Below are positions 1 to 11,336 of a DNA stretch of 64,000 nucleotides, in pieces; the first letter of the stretch is position 1; each line of letters starts with the position of its first letter. A program made the translations under genes and the position numbers. Below the pieces are notes generated by a model. The model saw nothing but the letters and a program-made list of their open reading frames with translations, made no database searches and was not told the origin of the DNA. This DNA comes from Fomitopsis serialis (lineage: Eukaryota; Basidiomycota; Agaricomycetes; Polyporales; Fomitopsidaceae). The stretch is taken from positions 1,343,664-1,407,663 of the forward strand of contig NW_025954964.1 of assembly GCF_022376445.1 (NCBI RefSeq), given 5' to 3'.

Positions 1-3000
1 GCGTGTCCAGTATCACCACTAGCGTCCGATAGCAGCTGTCAGTGGCCCCTCATCTATCAGTCAAGATGGTTCAAGACGGGCGATCTGTGGTTATGCTTTG
101 GTCCTAATTCGTTGCTATCAGTGTGTGTCTTCTCCCGGTCAGACTGCTGACCTGCGCTCCCAGGCACTGCAATCAACGTGTTCGGTACCATCACCGCAAA
201 TGGCTCGAGCGCACTCACGTACTCTGTCTCCCTGGATGGGAACGCGACGACAAACTTCTTTTCCCGCATATCCTCGCCAGCGTCAGTGGATACTGCTGCC
301 AATGATGTCCTGGCCTCGTTCTCCAATCTATCAGATGAACCGCACGAGATCGTGTTGACAGTGCATAATGCGGGGACGACAGGCAGCAACGATGCCACCA
401 ACCTGGACTTGGTTGTCGCGTTTGACAGCTTCGAGTTGTTCATGGACGGAGACGGGTAAGTGCACAACATGGACTCAGGTCGTTGACGATGTTTCGGACT
501 TGCGCGAAGCAAAGCTCACAAGTTGGCCTGACAACTCTCCATCACGTGCATACTATACGGGTCGCAGTTCTACCCAACCTCAGATTGCTCGGTCACCGAT
601 GTCATTCACTTTGCTGTGGCAATTGCTTCTTCGAGATGGACCGCTTGTTTTCTCGCTTATTCGGGGCAAGCATGCAAGCCGTAACTTCCCTTCCCAACTA
701 TGCATCTCCGGCTCTCACTTATCCATGTCCCGTCGTCTCAGGCTTTTCATGACTGTAGCGCATTGCGTGCGCTCCTCGGGCCGCATCGAGCTCCTAACCT
801 TTTTGGTCCTCCTGCCGTATATGTTCTGCAGCAATGTTGATTTGTTTGTTTCTCAGCCCGCCCACATCTTTGTCCTCTTCATCAACATCAGAAGCGCCCA
901 CAACCACCTCCATACCGGATGGCGCGGTCTCGTACCGTGGGCAGTGGTCGTTCACCACTGGGCTTCTATCAGACCTCCCAGAAGCCGCCTTCCATACGAG
1001 TACGAACGTCGGCGACAGTGCGCGGGTCGATTTCAATGGTGAGCTTCCCCACCCATTTCTTCACAGTTTTGCGACCCTGCCTGTGAGCGTCTATCCAAGT
1101 GATATTTCCGAGGCCCGACAGTCGGTGGTATCTTGGCGTCGTCCTGCGCACAGCCTACCTACTGTGTAACGATCACGGTCGCACGACCTTGATCATACAC
1201 CTATTAAGTTGCTCGCGCCTACAAGGCAGTAATATTTCGCTTCCAGCTATGTCCGGACTCCGCTGCGTCACAAGAACCGCGTATCTAGGGTGCCGATCGT
1301 GCGTTGACTGGAAGCGCGACTCTGCGCCTAGCGCGTGTCCGGTTTCTCCTGTCATATTTACGCTGTGTCTTCGGTGCCGCTTCCGTAATTTGTGCCCACA
1401 TTTGAAGGGCAGGACTCGTGTCCTTCGACTCGTCTCACTTTCCTTCCCTTCACACGGCGTGTCGGACATTAATTTATCGCTGGGGCCAGAGTCGCTGACG
1501 CGTTTACTTTCTCTTCTCTATCCCCGCAGGTACCGCCGTGTCCCTGTCAGGACTCACGACGCCCTCCTCGGGGACGTACAACGTTACTCTTGACGACCGC
1601 CTGTATCCTACATTGTCGGCGCGCGCCTCGTTCACGGCCGCGTCCCCTGTTGTATTGTTCTACGTCGCCGACCTCGACCCCGCGGTACCCCACTCCTTGG
1701 AAATTGTTAATGCCGGCGCGGACGGAGGAGGAAACGATCTAACTGCAGACTTGGTTGTCCTGGCTGGCGGCATAAACGTGACGATGGCAGGAAACACGAC
1801 GACAACCGGGTGAGCGTTCGTGATTGTGGTTTGGGCCTTCCGCCGCAGACCTGACTGACTATGTCTATGTAGGACATTGACTACTAGCAGTCATCTATCA
1901 CATGGCGCCGTTGCAGCCATCGCTGTGGGTATTGTGCTTGGCGTCTTTCTGCTGCTTGCTTTCATCCTAGTCATGGTCTGTTGGAGACGGAGAAGGGCAC
2001 GAAGAAAGGAGAGCTTCCTGGTGAACCCGCGGGTGAGCTACTGGCAGCGTAACTGGCCACGCTGGTTCTCGACTCGGGCGGCAAGCACGGCACCGCAAGA
2101 GACCACCTTCGTGCGGGAGAAGGACACCCAATGGCGAGACAGTATGCCTCCTAGCCATAGGCCAGCCATCTTGCAGATCGGTCGTCCAATCATCCCACGG
2201 GAGAAGGAGGAGGCCAGGCATGACTACGTTGCCTCTGACGTCGGGACACAGGGTCATTCAGCCCAGCGGCCGCGCCATGTCTCGCAGAACTCGGATGGCA
2301 GCTTCTCCATTGAGCTGCCGGAACTGTCTGCGGTGCCGCTGCGGAACCCCACCAGTCCCTTTCCCTACACGCCGGAACCTCCGTCCCTCGTCTCGCAGTC
2401 ATCCGCCATTCCCCGTACGTCAACGACGCCTCCCGACACCCTCAATCGACCACGCTCGCTACGTCCCAGAGGACCCCGCGAAATGCATGGGCGGGATAGC
2501 AGCCGGGGAATCTTGCTCGGCGAGATGCTCAGTTCGACGTCTGATTGGGAGGTCGAGGAGAACGCAACTCCTCTCAGGGTCGAGTTCGCGGCGCAGTCGC
2601 AGCCTCGTACGGAGCGTCGCACGGAGAGATATCTCAGCGCTGGCGGAGTCTCCTTACCGCAGTCCCTCAAGCAGGCGCTGGCCCGAGGAAGTTTTGACGG
2701 GGCGAATGCGGAAGCGGGCCCGTCAAGACCCTCGACGTTCCTGTCGTTCTTGGACTTCTCATCAAACTCGTCGCGGTCGTCGTCGCGGTCGCGGTCGCTC
2801 CGGCAGTCTTCATCGTCACAGTCCAAGCGATCAACACGAAGCTCGGCGAGGTCACGACGCGAGAGCAACCCACAGAATGCCCCGCCACTTCCGACAGATC
2901 GTCGTGAGTCGATGGGCTTGTCCATGACTGTCGCCGGAGGGCCGACAGAGAGCAGACCCTCGCTCAGCCCCGAAATCTCCCTCCAAACCGTACCTCTCCC

Positions 3001-3604
3001 CACACCCCTCCTCGTCGTACCCCCAGACCACCCACACGACATATCCGACCCTGCCCTCCGCTTAGACGACGTGGGCGAACTTCCTTCCCCTTCAGATTCT
3101 ATCCCTATGACCGTCTCCGATATTCACTTCCGACATTCCATCCAGTCATCCGTATCGCCCATCACCGAGTCCCGCCGCACGAGTGCGTTCCGCCTAAGTG
3201 GGTCGCACCGTGTACCGCACCCACCTCTCCCAGGGGGCGACCTACAATCTGCACTTGTATCACCGACCCGTCCTACGCATGTGAAAAGCAACTCGCAAGG
3301 AACGATGCCCCGGCCGTACATCATGCAGAAGCTCATGGGTCTTCCCACCACCGCACCGGGTTCAAGTTCCACCACTGCTACGCCATTGGGGAGCCCGACA
3401 GCACCGTCATCAAGACTTGATCCCCCAGAAGGCTCCCGGTCAGCGACCGGGGGCGGCCGGCCACGAACAGCAGACGAGCCGCTGTCGCGGACGGACTCCC
3501 GCTCTACCCCCGCAGAGCAACGGGGTAGCACGGCGCCAACACCGGGCAGTACGAATCTCAGTTTCGGTTCAAGGAGTGCATTTGGGTTTCTGGGTCGACG
3601 ATGA
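1..3604 (+). CDS. Single-pass membrane protein with duplicated ectodomain (5' end missing)
   Basis: Visible exons are 164-455, 857-1038, 1530-1809 and 1873-3604; all junctions are GT-AG and in phase. The first visible exon holds the second half of one ectodomain module (from GTAINVFGTI). Exons 857-1038 plus 1530-1809 hold a complete second module, starting at SYRGQWSF and containing the matching FNGTAVSLSG stretch. A Ser/Thr linker follows. One membrane helix (about AVAAIAVGIVLGVFLLLAFI, near 1905-1970) is followed by an Arg-rich stop-transfer signal, then a long Ser/Pro/Arg-rich cytoplasmic tail of roughly 530 residues with no recognised domain. This is the layout of Agaricomycete surface proteins with beta-sandwich-like ectodomains. 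Function is unknown; cell-surface sensing is only a guess. Two introns (401 and 491 nt) are far longer than others nearby. Bases 1-163 are intron. Confidence 0.75.
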
Positions 3605-4141
3605 CATACGCCAGGACGTTGGTCTGTGTACCCGAGGATTTGTAGCGCATGCTCTAGATCATCTTGCTTACGCCCACATACTGTACTACACGGCATGCAT
3701 TCACAAAAGTTTGGTTTTCGCGTTGCATTCATACGGAGCATTTCTTGCTTCACCTTTTGCATTTGTACAACCTAAGTTATCGGACGGTTGCATTCGTCGT
3801 TCTTTCGGTGTCTACGCATCAGTTGTCTCTTTCGCATCGACGGCTCCCAAAGGCAGTCTACTATGCGGTCTCCTGTCTTGCACTCGGTTGCAAATTACCC
3901 CTATCCTTGAAGTCATGGCTCTCTATCGCTTGTAACATAGCTACAGTGTTGTAACAGTACATCTGCTTAATGCACAGAAGAATCGCGAGATCCCATGTCT
4001 TACAGAACCGACATCCGGCTGCAGTTAGCAGACCCGGTCTTGATCATCCCGCGAATCATCATCATGAGTACCTTCGATGCCGGTAAGTTAGGCGAGGTAT
4101 GCTGGCAATGTGAAGATGGTTGAGAGTCAACGAGAACGGTC
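3605..4141. other. Convergent intergenic region
   Basis: Lies between the stop codons of the membrane protein (+) and the F-box gene (-). It should hold both 3' UTRs. AT content is higher than in the flanking genes. I see no coding signal, RNA gene or repeat. Confidence 0.6.
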
Positions 4142-5593
4142 TTAACACCCGGCACCACCCTCACGACCCTTGTAACGCGTGTAGATACGCGTGTCGTTCA
4201 TTTGATCCCAGAAAATATGGATGTCGTCCGCATTGAGGATCGCAATGCTCAAGGGGACCGTGATTCCGTACCTGAATGACACAAAAAACGTCAAGCGACA
4301 GTCAGGGAATGCAGGTTCGGACGTACGGGAACCCGCGTTCGCTGATCGTGCCGGTGCCCGTGTAAACGAGGCAACCACCAGGCAGTTCGCTTGTCCACTC
4401 CGCTGAGGTCGGTATCGGCGGAGAAGCGTTGGAGGAGGCGTGCAACGTCCACGAAAGAGTGCCCCTCGGTACATTCGCGTCCCCAGTTAGCTTGATCGCG
4501 CGCAGTTCCTCTTCCTCTTGGTGCCATGTCAAATGCAGCACTTCCGTCCCGTATGGACCAAATACTCCGAGCCAAAGCCCTTCTAAGGTCCCAAGTTTCC
4601 AATCTGCGTCGCTCGGATCAACGCCGGCGCGGATGTCCCAACGGAGCGGGTAGTAGCGCGGAGGGGCCGTAGAGAGATCATCGAACGGTAGAGCAGGCTG
4701 GTACATCTGGGTACATCGGTCATCGCCACCCGAGCAGTGTATTGAAATGGCTGCAGGTTTCATGTGTGGTGTCGTGGATGCAAAGATAATGGGGAGGCGA
4801 ACGGCGGGATAGATCCGAACGAGCTCGCGCTGGTCGACGAGAACAGGGATGGACGGTTTCAGGTGTGGAAGACCGCGCGGCGAGTCATACCACAATGCGT
4901 CGAGGGGAGGGAAGCCAGGGTGGGGAAAGGGTTTGCGATAGCCTTGCATGAAGTAGCCATAGCTACTGGGGGGAACGACCTCAACGTACGTGGAATGCCA
5001 GTGCGCATGGTCGACCGGTGGCAGAACGCTGCAGGACACACGGGCCTTGGGCGGGACATCGTTCGGACTCCGTGGAGACGGTGCTTGGGATGCTATCGTG
5101 GTTCTGGGAGAGGGCACGAATGGCGCATCGAAACCGATCTTGAGAGCGCGAACGTAGTTCGGTAAAACAGGATGGCGGGTGGATGTCTGCGGAAATCGCC
5201 AAACTTCACCGACAATCCCCCCTGTTCCTTGTCGTCGCCCGGGATGAGCCGAAACTCGATGATGTTTCCTCGGTAGGGGTAGTCGCTTGCCCAGAGGCCG
5301 AGCAGGGGACCATATGGATGCAACAACTGCGTGTAGACTGTGTAGAAGGACAGTCCACCGAAGTTGACGACGCTTCGCAGGCCGTATTGACTGCAATATC
5401 GCTGCCAGATCGATGGATCCTGAGTGTGCTTGTGCGCGCCCCTGCACGTATTGAGCAAAGAGGTGACATCCACCGCAGACAGGTGGCGAAAGAGCTCGAA
5501 AAGCACATCATATGGCAAATCACATACATTCCTGACGGCTTCCGGCATTTGGGCTACAGTCGACGACTCGGCGACGACAGCTGGAAGGCTCAT
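4142..5593 (-). CDS. F-box protein with one frame break
   Basis: The N-terminus carries an F-box (DLPYDVLFELFRHLSAVDVT, about residues 26-45), so the protein is a likely SCF ubiquitin-ligase adaptor binding Skp1. The rest, about 430 residues, resembles uncharacterised C-terminal regions of basidiomycete F-box proteins (GNIIEFRLIPGDD, then GEVWRFPQ). A 55-nt intron (4272-4326, donor gtacgt, acceptor ttcag) joins the last coding exon, ending GREGGAGC. The frame jumps at a run of six C on the + strand (5217-5222): upstream codons read GDDKEQGG, downstream codons continue as IVGEVWRF in another frame. One missing base in the run explains this. The substrate cannot be predicted. Confidence 0.75.
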
Positions 5594-5953
5594 GAAGGCG
5601 TTCGAGGAGATTGAAGTTGCCTCATGCCTTTATACCCCTTGTGCTGCCCTTTGCCCGCCGGAAGCCGTGACGCTGCGGGGAAATATCTGATCATGCAGGT
5701 GGCCATCTGGACATAACTTCGGTGCTTTGGTCGGAGAAGTTCATCAAGCAGGCTTCGGACGTGCTAGTAAGCTCAAGGTTCCCAGAGAGATGGTGGTCAA
5801 TAGCAACGAATAGAATGGGGGCCATTGCCAGCGATCAAGCAGTCCGTAGTCTTTGTTACAAGGTTGCTAATAAACGTCAGTAAACACCGTGAATGGCTGT
5901 GGCAATCATATGTCAATGAACACCGCCTGAACGCTCGCATCTTACAGCCATCC
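5594..5953. promoter_or_regulatory. Divergent promoter, F-box gene / palC
   Basis: A 360-bp gap between two start codons that point away from each other. It must carry both promoters and 5' UTRs. I recognise no convincing TATA box or regulator site. Confidence 0.5.
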
Positions 5954-7641
5954 ATGAGCACATATCTGTACGAACTACCCACAACTGGTGCTATATTCTT
6001 TGCAGGCGTATGCGACGACAAGACCGGGTCATATACCACTGAGATCGCAGAAGCCACAGAGGCTCGCGCGAATCTGAGAGCCGCGCTCAAGGAGAGCAAA
6101 CGGGCAGACGATGGAGGGAAGGACTACCTCAAATTGGTCAAGGTGAGCCGTGAATACGGGGATATACATTGTGCAAGATCTCCTGCAGCTTTGTAGGTCC
6201 TAGATGATTACTTGCCTCAGTTGTATGGCATTGCCACTTCCGTTCAGCAAGGCGAGCTGGTACTCAAGACCGAGCCGAGTGCGTAATCTCATCTCTACGA
6301 TCTGCACTGTCTCCGATACAACTCCGTAGTTTTCAGCTGGCGAACGACGCTCTCCTCTTCTATATTCCACAATTCGCCGCGCATCTCCATCCCCACGCTT
6401 TCCACTGAGGTCATCTTCACCCTCTTGACCTATGCCTTCGCCTTCTCCAACCTCTCCCGTACCGTTGTGCACTCGCTCGGAGCCTATGAGCGAGAGCGCG
6501 CGATATCAGACGCGGAGCGCAGGGCGAAGGACGAGAAACTGCAGTTTGCTGTCACGCTGCTATGCAAGGCATCTGGCGTCTTCGAGTACATCGCAAAGGA
6601 CTGCATTCAGGAATGGGAGCGCGAACGCGAGCGCGTCGTTGCCGCCGGGCTCACATGCCCTCGTCCGCCCGACCTGACCAGAGAAGTGGTGGTAGGGCTA
6701 AGCAAGTAAGTCGGACTCCTGCCAGTCCGCTTGCATAACATGCTGAGTCAATCTCAGAATGGCACTAGCCGACGCGCAGACCCTCGCGATCCGCAAGCTA
6801 TTGTCCAGAGCCGCCTTCGACAGCACGATCACGCCGGGGCCTCCACTACCGAAGTCGCACCCCTCGCCTCTGCTCATCGCCAAGCTGCACCTCGAATGCG
6901 CCGCCCTCTATGCGTCCGCGCGCTCCCTCGCCAAGACGCCAGGCGACTACCGTCCTGCGTCGTCCACCAAGTCCAGGCTCAAACAAGCGTTCACGAAGGA
7001 CAAGGGTGACTCCGCTGTGCGCGACGAGGGCGGGGAGGAGGTCGCCCTTGAGCTGCGGCGGTACCTCGCCGAGGAGGTCGCCTTCCACTCCGCGCTCAGT
7101 CATAAGTGGTTGGGCGTGGACGCGGGCGAGAACGGGGCGACGTCCAAGGCGGGCGAGGCGGTTGCGTTCCTCGCATGGGCGAAGAAGGAACTGGAGGACC
7201 TGCGGGGTGGACCGCACGTGATGGGCTCCGACAGGGAGAAGGACATGCGCGAGCGGAGGAAGGAAAGGGTCGCGGAGGAGCTCGAGAGCGTGAGCGTGTT
7301 CTTGAAGGGATACAAGAATATGAATGACACGGTGAGCGGGAAGTGAAGGGAGTAACGGCGGGCTGCTGATCTGTCGGGGATAGGTGGCCTTCCAGCCGGT
7401 TCCTCCACAGTCGGACTTACAGGCATCCATACCCGCAGGACGGTTGGCTGTGACCGTCAAGCCTTTCACCAAACCAACCCCCGCCTTTGGCCCGGGCTCT
7501 GCAGCTTTTATTAGGCGACAGACCGAGGAGCTGGAGCTGGCTACTCGGGCTGTCGGGGAGGACACTGCTGCTTCTGAGCAGACAGACATAACAAGCCCTC
7601 AATCGGGCCGAAGCTACGCGGGAGAAGGCTCGTATTTCTAG
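5954..7641 (+). CDS. palC: pH-response regulator PalC (BRO1 domain)
   Basis: Five exons: 5954-6142, 6197-6278, 6330-6705, 6758-7331 and 7384-7641, all in phase, giving 492 residues, close to ascomycete PalC. The start MSTYLYELPTTGAI is typical of the family. A BRO1-type helical domain fills most of the protein (about residues 1-420), with FTLLTYAFAFSNLSRTVVHS and the SHKWLG region in the expected order. The tail is Ser/Thr-rich. In the Pal/Rim ambient-pH pathway PalC binds the ESCRT-III subunit Vps32 (Snf7) at endosomal or plasma-membrane sites and helps assemble the complex that leads to processing of the PacC/Rim101 factor. That role comes from the family. The gene is intact, with no frame breaks. 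Confidence 0.85.
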
Positions 7642-7935
7642 GCTGTTGAATGGAATGATAAAGCAGAGTTGTAGCATTAGCGGGTTGGGCTATCAGGCAA
7701 CGTGTAAGAGTAGGTCCATGTGTATCGCTGACTCATGTTGTGTGTGCCATTCAAACACGAGGAGGGTATCGAACTCATGTGTGCTTGCATCTTATCGCGC
7801 GCTTGTCGATACTCATGGTATAGACACGACACATGCGTCACAGAAGAGGTAAATGCACGGATATATGTACAATCGTCCTCCAAATGCCACTACATGATCG
7901 TCTTCTCGTGGTCTGGCGCAGCATTCGTGGGTAAT
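7642..7935. other. Convergent intergenic region
   Basis: Gap of 294 bp between the palC stop and the stop of the MetX-like gene. It should hold both 3' UTRs. No coding signal is seen. Confidence 0.5.
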
Positions 7936-9612
7936 TCAAGCTTCCGCGAGGAAGCTTGCGATCTGCTCATCAAGAAAGTTGGTGTCCTTGTCGTTCGAAC
8001 CGCCTCCAGCTGAGTAGAGTCTCATCAGCTTCAGTCGACAAGGATAGAGCGCAGTGCGCACCCATATGTCCCCAAACGGAGTCGATGACCACCAGCTTCG
8101 ACCCATTCTTCATGAGGGCAATCTCATTCTCGCTATCCTCCGGCTGCACACATCCAGCTCCCATGAGCACGCGCCATTCCAGCATGATCTCAATCAAATC
8201 AAAGCCCTCGTCAAGCGACTCACCGGGAAATACAAGTCCGTCTTACACGGCATGATCAACCCCTTCGGCTTCAATCCCGCAAGACAGTCCGCAAGCTCCA
8301 CCGTACCACCGACCGACTCGGTAATGTCGCCGTCCTGCCAGGTACGGAGTAGCGTGAGGAGGTCGTTCGCGTCCCACTCGAGGAAGCCGCCCTCCCATTC
8401 CGCGCGGAGGAAGTCGTCGAGCGAGGCGTACTTCCCGTCGTGCAGGTAGCCGTGCTGGCGGAACCACTGCCGGCCCAGTGTACAGTCAGTCGTGGGATGG
8501 AAGAGCTGGAGAGGGTGCGTACGGTCTGTCCGTAGGCCCACGCGCTGTAGGCGCGACCGAAGGCACGGACGCCGATGTCGGGCTGGGATTTGTAGTGGCC
8601 GTCGTTGAAGTCTTTGGAGGCGACAAGGGCCGCCTTGGGGCCCTCCAAGAAGCTGTTGTTGTATGAGATGTGCGACGTTGGCATCGGTGGGCCCGGGGGA
8701 CGTACCACTTGTTGTGGGGGCTCGTCCGAGCTGAGCCGCAAATTGCTATGAACCTGATAATACGAGTTTCAGCCTGAGTGGGAGCTGATTATAGTCTGAA
8801 ATCGCATTGACTTCTCGACGTAGTCTGGGTACATGGCCGCCCAGTGGTATGCCTATTGATGTCCGATGTAAGTTCCTGGTTGTCCGAAGGTCACGTAGGT
8901 GTTAATTTTGCGAGTACCTGTTGGCCGCCCATGGAGAACCCGATGACGCAGCGAACCTTCTGCACGCCAAGGACTGTCGTCAGAACGGCATATTGGGCTC
9001 GGCTGCTAGTAATGTTAGGATTGTTCAGCTTGCAGTGACCCTAGTCACTTACATATTATCGGCGTAGGAGACAGCGGGGAAGTACGGTCCATTGTACGGA
9101 GGAGCCTGAGTTACATTATCATAGTTAGGTGATGTGAGTACAGGCGTTACTGGCTTGCTCACTGTGTTTGACGGCGAAGAGGACTAGAGACGTGAGCGCT
9201 GGCGGGTGAGTTCCATGCTACTACTGATCCCGCACTTGGACATACCTCGCCATTAGCAAACAGCGCTAGGGTAACTATGTAATACTTGGCAGGATCTAGG
9301 GCCTGCAACAGTGGCGTTGTGAATCAAACAGATAGTCGACGGCAGCCAACACCACTGACGTGGGACTCTTTGTCCGATGCTATCATGTAGTCCTGGCCTA
9401 GCAGGCCACGGTCTAAAATCAATGATCACGCCTCTCTTGGTATGCAGGGAATGAATGATACACGTACTGTCCAGTCGTCCGCCATAGCACGTGGGGAAAA
9501 CAATGCACGGATTCTTCGGGTCTCCGTACGTACAATATGCCGTGAACGCGTCGGGAAGGACTCCGCCAGCTACACGGAAGCGACCATGGTGGTAGTACTT
9601 GACTTGGGACAT
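7936..9612 (-). CDS. Homoserine O-acetyltransferase-family alpha/beta hydrolase
   Basis: Twelve exons (minus strand): 9468-9612, 9360-9397, 9246-9302, 9163-9183, 9053-9105, 8918-9005, 8812-8852, 8706-8753, 8523-8652, 8224-8466, 8062-8143 and 7936-8009. Phases agree throughout and give 339 residues. The nucleophile elbow is GFSMGGQQ; the Asp follows in PCKTDLYFPPED and the His in the C-terminal WGHMAGG. These are the triad positions of the MetX/MET2 acyltransferase branch. The ARTSPHNKCFLEGPKAAL and GRAYSAWAYGQTWFRQH blocks are also typical. True MET2 enzymes acetylate homoserine with acetyl-CoA. This shorter fungal branch may act on another acyl substrate, so I give no symbol. Exon four is only 21 nt. 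The gene is intact. Confidence 0.88.
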
Positions 9613-10033
9613 GGCAGAGAGGTTGAGAGAGAAGGTGCCCCCTGTCTTCAACTACTATCTCGCATAACTTACCCAGAGTCCAGACGATAGCAGATATCAT
9701 GAGTCATAGAGGGTGAGAACGCACACTGTGCCATTGGCATCGCGTGGTCACACGGGTGGAACTCTCTTTCGTGGGCCCGAGGAATGGCGAGCACACAGTT
9801 TGGCCCGTTCCACTCATTAACTGACGTTGCGGGAAGATGGTACGGGGTATTAAGTAGGTTGCTCACTGGCAGCCACCAGTCACAGATCGATCGGAGGCGT
9901 GTCAGGCGCGTCACGTCGCGTGCCCGGTCACGTGCTGGGAAAACAGGGAGGTACTGCTACAGTTCTGATCGCCGCTTTGGATCTCCGCCACAGGTCCCCT
10001 TCCCTCTAGCATCGACGATCGCATCCTCAAGAC
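9613..10033. promoter_or_regulatory. Divergent promoter, MetX-like gene / RPS23
   Basis: A 421-bp gap between divergent start codons. A pyrimidine-rich stretch just upstream of the RPS23 start (about 9995-10015) fits the 5' leaders of fungal ribosomal protein genes. No other element is clear. Confidence 0.5.
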
Positions 10034-10754
10034 ATGGGCTGTACGTCGCCTCGCCGTCCTCCTCGCCGTCCTATGCACTATGCTGACCGTTTGATGCAGC
10101 CAACAAACCCCGCGGATTGCAAGCCGCGCGCAAGCTGCGCAACGACCGCCGTGAAAACCGCTGGGTACGCTTCGCAGTTTTCCTCAGATTGCGGCTGGGA
10201 TCTCATCTCCTCTCTGCGCTGCACGCACGCTTGCGATCATATAGGCGGACAAGGCCTACAAAAAGCGGGCTCTTGGCAACATCTACAAGACCTCGCCCAC
10301 TGGAGGATCGTCGCATGCGAAGGGCATCGTCCTCGAGAAGATTGGCGTTGAGGCCAAGCAGCCCAACTCAGCTATCCGGAAGTGTGTCCGCGTACAGCTG
10401 ATCAAGAACGGTAAGAAGGTGACCGCGTTCGTGCCCGTGAGTGTCGTCTTTCTTCTCATCGCTTGCCATGGCGTGCTGCGAGTCCATATCTCGGCTCTCG
10501 CGTTTGTGCTCGCGCTAACTTTGTGCCAGAACGACGGTTGCTTGAACTTCGTCGACGACAACGACGAAGTCCTCATCTCTGGTTTCGGTCGCCGCGGAAA
10601 GGCCAAGGGTGATATTCCCGGTGTCCGCTTCAAGGTCGTCAAGGTGTCCGGTGTCGGCCTGCTCGCTCTCTGGAAGGAGAAGAAGGTCCGTCCGTCATCT
10701 TCGGCCCCCGATGACTCGCACTGATTGTCTCTGTAGGAGAAGCCTAGGTCATAA
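10034..10754 (+). CDS. RPS23: 40S ribosomal protein S23 (uS12)
   Basis: Five exons: 10034-10040, 10100-10164, 10245-10436, 10530-10685 and 10737-10754, giving exactly 145 residues, the family length. The protein starts [20 protein letters not shown]. The decoding-centre loop is [10 protein letters not shown], with the conserved proline that is hydroxylated in eukaryotic S23. The C-terminus ends KEKKEKPRS. The first coding exon is only 7 nt (ATG GGC T), a common layout in fungal ribosomal protein genes. The product belongs to the small-subunit decoding centre in the cytoplasm. No frame breaks. Confidence 0.97.
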
Positions 10755-11336
10755 ATTCTGCCCCTTCTTTGGACCTTATCTCGTACCCTCGATTGTCACT
10801 GCCGATGCTTGTCCAACGGGTTCACATGCATGTATTATGTATGCCACCACTATGATTTCGCATAATGAACCATATGCCGAACGAGCACGTCCGTAATGCG
10901 CGATCGCGTCCAAGAATGCATCATAGGCTGAAGTGACGAGCAGGCGCGCGGGGCCGGTCTGCCGTTCCACTCTCATTTCATATCCCATCGAACATCGCTG
11001 CTACGGTCTTCCGGGGAATGTCCGACTTGCATCTAATGTGGTTTCGTATGATCGAGGCAAGGTCGAGGTCCAACCGAGGTCAGTCGAAGACTTCCAGTAG
11101 AGCCGCACAACACACAATGGACCAATCATAGCGCTCATATTATCTGCTAGCGGTGTAGCCATATCAGTATAGGTAGGTGGAAGTACTGTACGTCGAGAGT
11201 CCGCGAGCAATGGATAGGAGAGAGAGCGAGAGATAACACATGTGTCGTGCAAGTCATCAATCGTCGACAGCGTTACTGTACCCGCCGATGGCAGGCTTTT
11301 AGCATCATACCCGGACTGAGGCGGCGAACATGGGAC
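10755..11336. other. Convergent intergenic region
   Basis: A 582-bp gap between the RPS23 stop and the CDS1 stop on the other strand. It is expected to hold both 3' UTRs. I see no gene or repeat. Confidence 0.5.

Noticed and set aside
2365..3042. Minus-strand ORF inside the membrane protein tail
   Set aside because: Shadow of the Ser/Arg-rich tail; the + strand exon is in phase with a clear membrane helix.
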